Source of the DNA: Enterobacterales bacterium
Lineage (GTDB): Bacteria; Pseudomonadota; Gammaproteobacteria; Enterobacterales; Enterobacteriaceae
DNA length: 64,000 nt
Assembly (NCBI GenBank): GCA_015654925.1
Contig: JAATFX010000120.1
Span: 20,996-84,995 of the forward strand
Direction of reading: 5' to 3'
Shown: piece by piece, positions 59,348-64,000 of the stretch
Position numbering within the stretch: position 1 is the first letter of the stretch
How the letters are laid out: the number at the start of each line of letters is the position of its first letter
Translations under genes and position numbers: made by a program
The notes under the pieces: model-generated
Told to the model about the DNA's origin: nothing
What the model saw: the letters and a program-made list of their open reading frames with translations, nothing else
The model's database searches: none

Positions 59348-61621
59348 TTAGGCGGGGACCCCCGCAATTTTACTGATTCTTGACCAGACGCGATGCAGCT
59401 TCAACAAATCGAGGAAGTTCTGCATTAACGCCCCCTGCGTGCCGGCGCCCTCGCTAATCCCGTCTTCCGGCAGGTCCGTCAGGCCTAATTGCTGCTTAAA
59501 GCGATTAGCGTCGCCGCTCAGGCCAATCACTTTAAGATGCTTGTAAGCCTCCAGGATATAGTGCCGCGCCGCGCCATCGAGCAGCAGGGCATCAAGATTG
59601 CCATCAGGTACGATAACGCCGTCCACGGTTATCGAGGGCGAACCGTCAAAAGTGGCGTCTATGGGCAGGGTTGACCCATCGCTGGCAATCACATTGCCGC
59701 CGTGTCCGGCCAGAATCTTGGCATGCACCCCTGCCGCTTTCAACGCCTGCAGCGCGGCGAGGACATCGGCGGCGTCCACGCCGTCGCTGACCAGCAACGC
59801 CACCTGTTTGCCTTTTAACGCGCCGCTGCCGGTGGCGTACAGGCTAAGGGTCGGGTCCTGGGCTATCCCGCTGACCGGCTTGGGCGGCGGGGTATTCAGC
59901 GCATCTTCCGACAGCGTAAGGCCCAGCTTGGCCGCCACTTTTTGGGCGAGCGTCACGTCCACGCGGGTCAATAAATCGATCACCCGCTCGCGGATATAGG
60001 GCCGGGCCACTTTGCCCAATTCAAAGCTGAACGCATCCACGATATGCTCTTGCTCGGCCGGGGTCTGGCTTAGCCAGAACAGGCGGGGATGGGAAAAATA
60101 TTCCAGGAAAGAGTCGCTGCGTTCGCGGATCTTCTGGCCGTCCACCCGTTCCTGATAGGACTCGAAACCGCCGCCTTCCTCCGCCGGAGGGGTTTCGCGC
60201 GGCCAGTTGTCATTAATGGAATTAGGGCCATGGGCCGCCGGATTGGTATCGATATCCTGGCGGTGCATGCCGTCGCGCTGGAAATTGTGGTAAGGGCAGA
60301 CCGGGCGGTTAATGGGAATTTCATGGAAATTGGGTCCGCCCAACCGGCTGATCTGGGTATCGGTATAAGAAAATAAGCGGCCCTGCAGCAACGGGTCATT
60401 GGAGAAATCGATGCCGGGAACGATGTGGCCGGGATGGAAAGCCACCTGCTCGGTCTCGGCGAAAAAATTATCCGGATTACGGTTAAGGGTCATCTTGCCG
60501 ACGATTTCCACCGGGACCAGCGCTTCGGGTATCAGCTTGGTGGGGTCGAGCAGGTCAAAGTCAAATTTGTGCTCGTCTTCTTCCGCAATTAATTGCAGGC
60601 CCAGCTCATATTCCGGGTAATCACCGGCTTCAATGGCTTCCCACAGGTCGCGCCGGTGGAAATCGGCGTCTTTGCCCGCCAGTTTTTGCGCTTCATCCCA
60701 TACCAGGGATGCTTTGCCGGCCACGGGTTTCCAATGGAAACGCACAAAGGTGGCTTTGCCTTTGCCGTTAATCAGGCGGAAGGTATGAATGCCGAATCCT
60801 TCCATGGTGCGGTAACTGCGCGGGATGCCGCGATCCGACATGGCCCAGAACACGTTATGCAGCGTTTCGGGCTGCAGCGAAACATAATCCCAGAAGGTAT
60901 CGTGGGCCGAACCGCCCTGGGGCATTTCGTGATGGGGTTCGGGTTTGACCGCATGGACGAAATCGGGGAATTTCACCGCATCCTGGATAAAAAACACCGG
61001 GGTATTGTTGCCCACCAGATCAAAATTTCCTTCCTGGGTATAAAACTTAGTGGCGAAGCCGCGGATATCGCGCACGGTATCCGCCGAACCACGGGAGCCC
61101 TGGACGGTAGAGAATCGCACATAAACCGGCGTCTTGACCGACGGGTCTTGTAGGAATCCGGCTTGGGTGATCTCCGTTAACGGGCGGTAGACCTCAAATA
61201 TCCCATGCGCGGCGGATCCGCGGGCATGGACAATGCGCTCCGGGATGCGCTCATGGTCAAAATGGGTGATTTTTTCGCGCAGGATAAAATCTTCCAGCAG
61301 CGTGGGCCCCCGTTTACCGGCGCGCAGCGAATTCTGGTCATTGGCGATTTTTAGTCCCTGATTGGTGGTCAACGGCTGTTGATCGCCGGACTTACGGTGG
61401 GGTTCCAATGCGTCGAGTTTAGCGTTGCTGTTTTGCGGGCTTTTCACCGAGCCGGGGGCGAGCGGCTGTTTGCCCGGTTCCGACGTGCCGGGTTGGGGCA
61501 GATGGCTATTATCATCGGGGGCCAGATGCCCGAGGCCGGGCTGTGCTGAACTTCCGTCCGGCGCCGGGGCCTGATGGGTCAGCGGTATTTTATCCTGGGC
61601 AGGGCCTGAAGGTTTCGACAT
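59348..61621 (-). CDS. katE: Catalase HPII
   Basis: KatE is the large-subunit, heme-d catalase of stationary phase. The 757-residue protein matches E. coli HPII (753): a long disordered N-terminal arm, the catalytic histidine in FDHERIPERIVHARGSAAHG, VRFSTVQGSRGSADT, NNTPVFFIQDAVKFPDFVHA, the heme-binding tyrosine region LFSYTDTQISRLGGPNF, and a C-terminal flavodoxin-like domain (KGKQVALLVSDGVDAADVLAAL). GGAGC precedes the ATG. Its position next to osmE and ydjM is similar to E. coli. Confidence 0.97.
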   Translation of the reverse strand: MSKPSGPAQDKIPLTHQAPAPDGSSAQPGLGHLAPDDNSHLPQPGTSEPGKQPLAPGSVKSPQNSNAKLDALEPHRKSGDQQPLTTNQGLKIANDQNSLRAGKRGPTLLEDFILREKITHFDHERIPERIVHARGSAAHGIFEVYRPLTEITQAGFLQDPSVKTPVYVRFSTVQGSRGSADTVRDIRGFATKFYTQEGNFDLVGNNTPVFFIQDAVKFPDFVHAVKPEPHHEMPQGGSAHDTFWDYVSLQPETLHNVFWAMSDRGIPRSYRTMEGFGIHTFRLINGKGKATFVRFHWKPVAGKASLVWDEAQKLAGKDADFHRRDLWEAIEAGDYPEYELGLQLIAEEDEHKFDFDLLDPTKLIPEALVPVEIVGKMTLNRNPDNFFAETEQVAFHPGHIVPGIDFSNDPLLQGRLFSYTDTQISRLGGPNFHEIPINRPVCPYHNFQRDGMHRQDIDTNPAAHGPNSINDNWPRETPPAEEGGGFESYQERVDGQKIRERSDSFLEYFSHPRLFWLSQTPAEQEHIVDAFSFELGKVARPYIRERVIDLLTRVDVTLAQKVAAKLGLTLSEDALNTPPPKPVSGIAQDPTLSLYATGSGALKGKQVALLVSDGVDAADVLAALQALKAAGVHAKILAGHGGNVIASDGSTLPIDATFDGSPSITVDGVIVPDGNLDALLLDGAARHYILEAYKHLKVIGLSGDANRFKQQLGLTDLPEDGISEGAGTQGALMQNFLDLLKLHRVWSRISKIAGVPA

Positions 61622-61803
61622 TTGACATTGCTCCTCTTACCAAGTTGAAAAGGTTAATGACCGTTTGCGGCTTGTGGTTATTAGGATGCTAGATCAACTA
61701 TAGAACAGATTTTTTGCCGCGGATCGCCGGCGCTAATCAATTGTGATAGGAGTGAATGAAAAGAAGATATTGCCGGCAGTAACATAATGAGCGCTGGCGA
61801 TTG

Positions 61804-62388
61804 TTAAATCCGCTGGCCGGGAAACAGGCTGCCGCGCACCTTATGCCATAATATCTGCACCGAGTCGGGCATGGTCATCTTATCGCTTAGCGGCGCGCCC
61901 TGCGGGTGCTGCATGGCGAATACCAATACGGCCAGGCAGAGGATGCGTTCAAGCTGGTTGCCTTTTTGCGACTGCAGGATGGGCAGGCGAAAGCGCCAGC
62001 GGCAGGGCCACAGCAGCGGCACGCCGGCAGGGGTCAGCATATCGGCGATAATATGGCTGAGATAACCGATAATCATGCCGTGAAACGCGTCCAGGGGAAT
62101 CAGCCCCGGCGTGACCTGGAGGGTGAACAGCATAATGCCGCCCATAATGGCCAGCAGGCTATGGGTAAAACCGCGGTGGCCGAACATGCGGGCAATGGGC
62201 AACGACAGCCATTTCAGGCGTTGGCCGAGAAAGGAGTGGGGATGATCGATATCCGGCAGCAGGCAGGTCAGCAGGCCGCCGGCAATGATATGCCACCAGT
62301 CGCCTTGGGCGAGCGCAGGGGACAGCTCCATTTTTTTTGCTAAAATGGTGCTCGCCAGAGCGAAAATGAGGTGCCCTTCAGCGGTCAT
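61804..62388 (-). CDS. ydjM: YdjM-family inner-membrane hydrolase-like protein
   Basis: This 194-residue membrane protein belongs to the YdjM/LexA-regulated membrane-bound metal-dependent hydrolase family. It starts MTAEGHLIFALASTILAKKMEL, has the metal-ligand-type motif LLPDIDHPHSFLGQRL, the GHRGFTHSLLAIMGG segment and SHIIADMLTPAGVPLLWP, each with conserved His/Asp. The biochemical function is unproven. A LexA box 22 bp upstream shows that it belongs to the SOS regulon, as in E. coli. Confidence 0.92.
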   Translation of the reverse strand: MTAEGHLIFALASTILAKKMELSPALAQGDWWHIIAGGLLTCLLPDIDHPHSFLGQRLKWLSLPIARMFGHRGFTHSLLAIMGGIMLFTLQVTPGLIPLDAFHGMIIGYLSHIIADMLTPAGVPLLWPCRWRFRLPILQSQKGNQLERILCLAVLVFAMQHPQGAPLSDKMTMPDSVQILWHKVRGSLFPGQRI

Positions 62389-62409
62389 GATAAGATAAGG
62401 TCTTTATTG

Positions 62410-62425
62410 CTGGTCATATGTCCAG
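62410..62425 (-). promoter_or_regulatory. LexA (SOS) box of ydjM
   Basis: CTGGTCATATGTCCAG has the CTG-N10-CAG pattern of a LexA operator with a near-palindromic, AT-containing centre. It lies 22 bp before the ydjM start. E. coli ydjM is a LexA target, which supports the call. Confidence 0.8.
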
Positions 62426-62508
62426 TATAAAGCAATCCACCGCATCCTGAAATAGGTTACCTTGTAACAAATGACTGCCGCGCGCGATTTTCTGGGTTGC
62501 CAGAAAGC

Positions 62509-62534
62509 AAAAGCCCCGCAGGTACGGGGCTTTT
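62509..62534 (-). terminator. Rho-independent terminator after kduD
   Basis: AAAAGCCCCG (62509-62518) and CGGGGCTTTT (62525-62534) form a 10-bp perfect stem with a CAGGTA loop. Read on the minus strand it ends the kduI-kduD transcript 20 bp after the kduD stop. Confidence 0.9.
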
Positions 62535-62554
62535 GACACCGGGGTGGGGAGGGT

Positions 62555-63316
62555 TTAGCGCGCCAGCCAGCCGCCGTCAACGGCAATGGTGTAGCCGTTG
62601 ATGTAATCGGATGCCGTGGAGGCCAGGAAAATCGCCGGGCCTTTCAGATCGGCAGGCAGGCCCCAGCGGCCGGCTGGAATACGTTCCAGGATCTCTTTGC
62701 TGCGATCTTCATCGGCCCGCAGTTGCTGGGTATTGTTGGTGGCCATATAGCCCGGCGCGATGGCGTTGACATTGATATTATGTTTCGCCCATTCATTGGC
62801 CAGCAGGCGGGTCACGCCCATAACCGCGCTCTTGGAGGCGGTATAAGACGGTACGCGTATCCCGCCCTGGAAGGACAGCATGGAGGCGATATTGATGATT
62901 TTGCCGCCTTTACCCTGCTTGATAAACTGACGGGCCGCCGCCTGGGACATAAAGAAGACGGTCTTGATATTGATATTCATGACATCGTCCCAGTTTTTTT
63001 CACTGAATTCGATGGCGTCCTCGCGGCGGATTATACCGGCATTGTTCACCAGAATATCGATATGGCCATATTCGGCTACCGATTTTTCGATGATGCCCGG
63101 GATATCGTCAATTTTGGTTAAATCAGCGGTCAGGCTCAGGAAACGGCGGCCCAAAGCGGTGACTTTGGCGATGGTTTCTTCAGGGTCGACAATATTCACG
63201 CCGACGATGTCGCAGCCCGCTTCGGCCAGGCCGATAGCCATGCCTTGACCCAAACCGGTGTCACAGCCGGTGATCAACGCCACTTTACCCTGCAAATTAA
63301 ATGAATCTAAAATCAT
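62555..63316 (-). CDS. kduD: 2-dehydro-3-deoxy-D-gluconate 5-dehydrogenase
   Basis: KduD reduces 2,5-diketo-3-deoxygluconate to KDG in pectin and hyaluronate breakdown. The 253-residue SDR matches E. coli KduD: MILDSFNLQGKVALITGCDTGLGQGMAIGLAEAG, VNNAGIIRREDAIEFSEKNWDDVMN, the catalytic VPSYTASKSAVMG and YINGYTIAVDGGWLAR at the end. It is downstream of kduI on the same strand (84 bp gap) and the two form an operon. This pathway is typical of plant-associated enterobacteria. Confidence 0.96.
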   Translation of the reverse strand: MILDSFNLQGKVALITGCDTGLGQGMAIGLAEAGCDIVGVNIVDPEETIAKVTALGRRFLSLTADLTKIDDIPGIIEKSVAEYGHIDILVNNAGIIRREDAIEFSEKNWDDVMNINIKTVFFMSQAAARQFIKQGKGGKIINIASMLSFQGGIRVPSYTASKSAVMGVTRLLANEWAKHNINVNAIAPGYMATNNTQQLRADEDRSKEILERIPAGRWGLPADLKGPAIFLASTASDYINGYTIAVDGGWLAR

Positions 63317-63400
63317 ACCTTAACCTCATTATTGGCGACGCAACGCCGCCGCCAGCACCTTGCGTACAAAATAGCCGAACGGGCCGGCCGGAAAACGTCA

Positions 63401-64000
63401 TTAGCGAATTTCGCTGACTTTTACATGGTCCATATCGTCAAATACCTGGTTCTCGCCGACCATGCCCCAGATAAAGGTATAATTTTTAGTGCCGACGCCC
63501 GCATGGATCGACCAGCTCGGTGAAATGACCGCCTGTTCGTTATGCACCAGCAGATGGCGGGTTTCCTGCGGTTGGCCCATCATGTGGAATACCGCGGTTT
63601 CGTCGTCCATATCAAAATAAAAGTAAACTTCCATGCGGCGTTCATGGGTATGGCAAGGCATCGTATTCCACAGATTGCCTTCGGCCAGCTTGGTCAGGCC
63701 CATCGTCAATTGACAGGTCGGCAAGACATCGGGAACGATAAATTTATTGATGGTGCGCAGATTGCTGGTGGCATTATCGCCAATGGTCTGCGGAGACGCT
63801 TCGGCCATGGTGATTTTACGGCTGGGGTAGGTCATGTGCGCCGGCGCGCTGTTGTAATAGAATTTAGCCGGCTTGGCGGCGTCCACGCTGGTGAACTGCA
63901 CGTCTTTTGCGCCCATGCCCACATACAGGGCTTCCTGATGGCCGATTTCATAGGTTTTGCCGTCAACGACGATGACGCCCGGCCCGCCGATATTGATTAC
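63401..64000 (-). CDS. kduI: 5-keto-4-deoxyuronate isomerase (partial, N-terminus off window)
   Basis: KduI isomerises 5-keto-4-deoxyuronate, from unsaturated galacturonides, to 2,5-diketo-3-deoxygluconate. About 199 C-terminal residues are visible; the frame is open to the right edge, with VINIGGPGVIVVDGKTYEIG at the border, so the true start lies outside. The cupin metal ligands are present in NTMPCHTHERRMEVYFYF (His, His, Glu), with a further His in SWSIHAGVGTKNYTFIWGM. It ends KVSEIR like E. coli KduI. It is the first known gene of the kduI-kduD transcript. Confidence 0.95.
   Translation of the reverse strand, partial: VINIGGPGVIVVDGKTYEIGHQEALYVGMGAKDVQFTSVDAAKPAKFYYNSAPAHMTYPSRKITMAEASPQTIGDNATSNLRTINKFIVPDVLPTCQLTMGLTKLAEGNLWNTMPCHTHERRMEVYFYFDMDDETAVFHMMGQPQETRHLLVHNEQAVISPSWSIHAGVGTKNYTFIWGMVGENQVFDDMDHVKVSEIR

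Noticed and set aside
1..64000. tRNA or rRNA genes, CRISPR arrays, prophage or intact transposase
   Set aside because: None was found on reading both strands; the housekeeping blocks are protein-coding only and the mosaic region at 25-32 kb lacks integrase or transposase genes.

Overview
The window is chromosomal DNA from a gamma-proteobacterium of the order Enterobacterales. The strongest evidence is a housekeeping block in near-Escherichia order (ychF, pth, ychH, prs, ispE, lolB, hemA, prfA, prmC, sirB2, sirB1, kdsA, chaA, chaB, chaC), followed by a second block that lies elsewhere in E. coli (astA/astB, spy, nadE, osmE, katE, ydjM). The GC-rich sequence, the rearranged synteny, and the many sugar and polyamine catabolic genes next to decaying genes fit a plant- or insect-associated lineage such as Sodalis or a related Pectobacteriaceae-like group. 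That placement is an inference. No rRNA, tRNA, CRISPR array or intact insertion sequence was seen.

Region 1 (1-11.8 kb) is a nitrogen/amine catabolism island. It holds a Pot-family ABC importer whose ATPase lies on the opposite strand from its binding protein and two permeases, a MocR/GabR-type regulator, gabT and gabD for GABA breakdown, an SDR dehydrogenase, a GntR/FCD repressor and an MDR-family reductase. Region 2 (11.9-14.3 kb) is the BtsS/BtsR pyruvate-sensing two-component system.

Region 3 (14.4-24.7 kb) is the most interesting part. A LevR-type sigma-54 activator precedes a ten-gene operon with a textbook sigma-54 promoter. The operon encodes a SorD-like dehydrogenase, a complete mannose-family PTS permease (IIA, IIB, IIC, IID), a MtlD-like dehydrogenase, DhaL- and DhaK-like kinase subunits without DhaM, 3-hexulose-6-phosphate synthase and 6-phospho-3-hexuloisomerase. 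Its first six genes follow the layout of the L-sorbose operon (sorDFBAME), but the kinase and hexulose-phosphate steps are additions I cannot match to a described pathway. The activator gene and the operon share a 10-bp repeat with the same 20-bp spacing.

Region 4 (24.7-32.2 kb) is accessory and partly decayed: an SDR/AraC pair, an AT-rich orphan gene, a deleted saccharopine-dehydrogenase-like gene beside an intact TetR repressor with two operators, a frameshifted small gene, a LysR regulator, a beta-lactamase-fold esterase, an oxidoreductase remnant and an MFS exporter.

Region 5 (32.3-51.1 kb) is the conserved ychF-to-chaC core. It has been modified: dauA sits between kdsA and chaA, a different SulP transporter lies between ychF and pth, and a BKACE-family gene, an acetyltransferase remnant and a candidate 26-residue membrane protein lie between pth and ychH. 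Region 6 (51.1-64 kb) has an acyltransferase, ychO, a reduced ast locus (astA and astB only, behind what looks like the original sigma-54 promoter), spy with a BaeR box, nadE, osmE with a sigma-S-type promoter, katE, ydjM with a LexA box, and kduD plus the 3' part of kduI for pectin catabolism.
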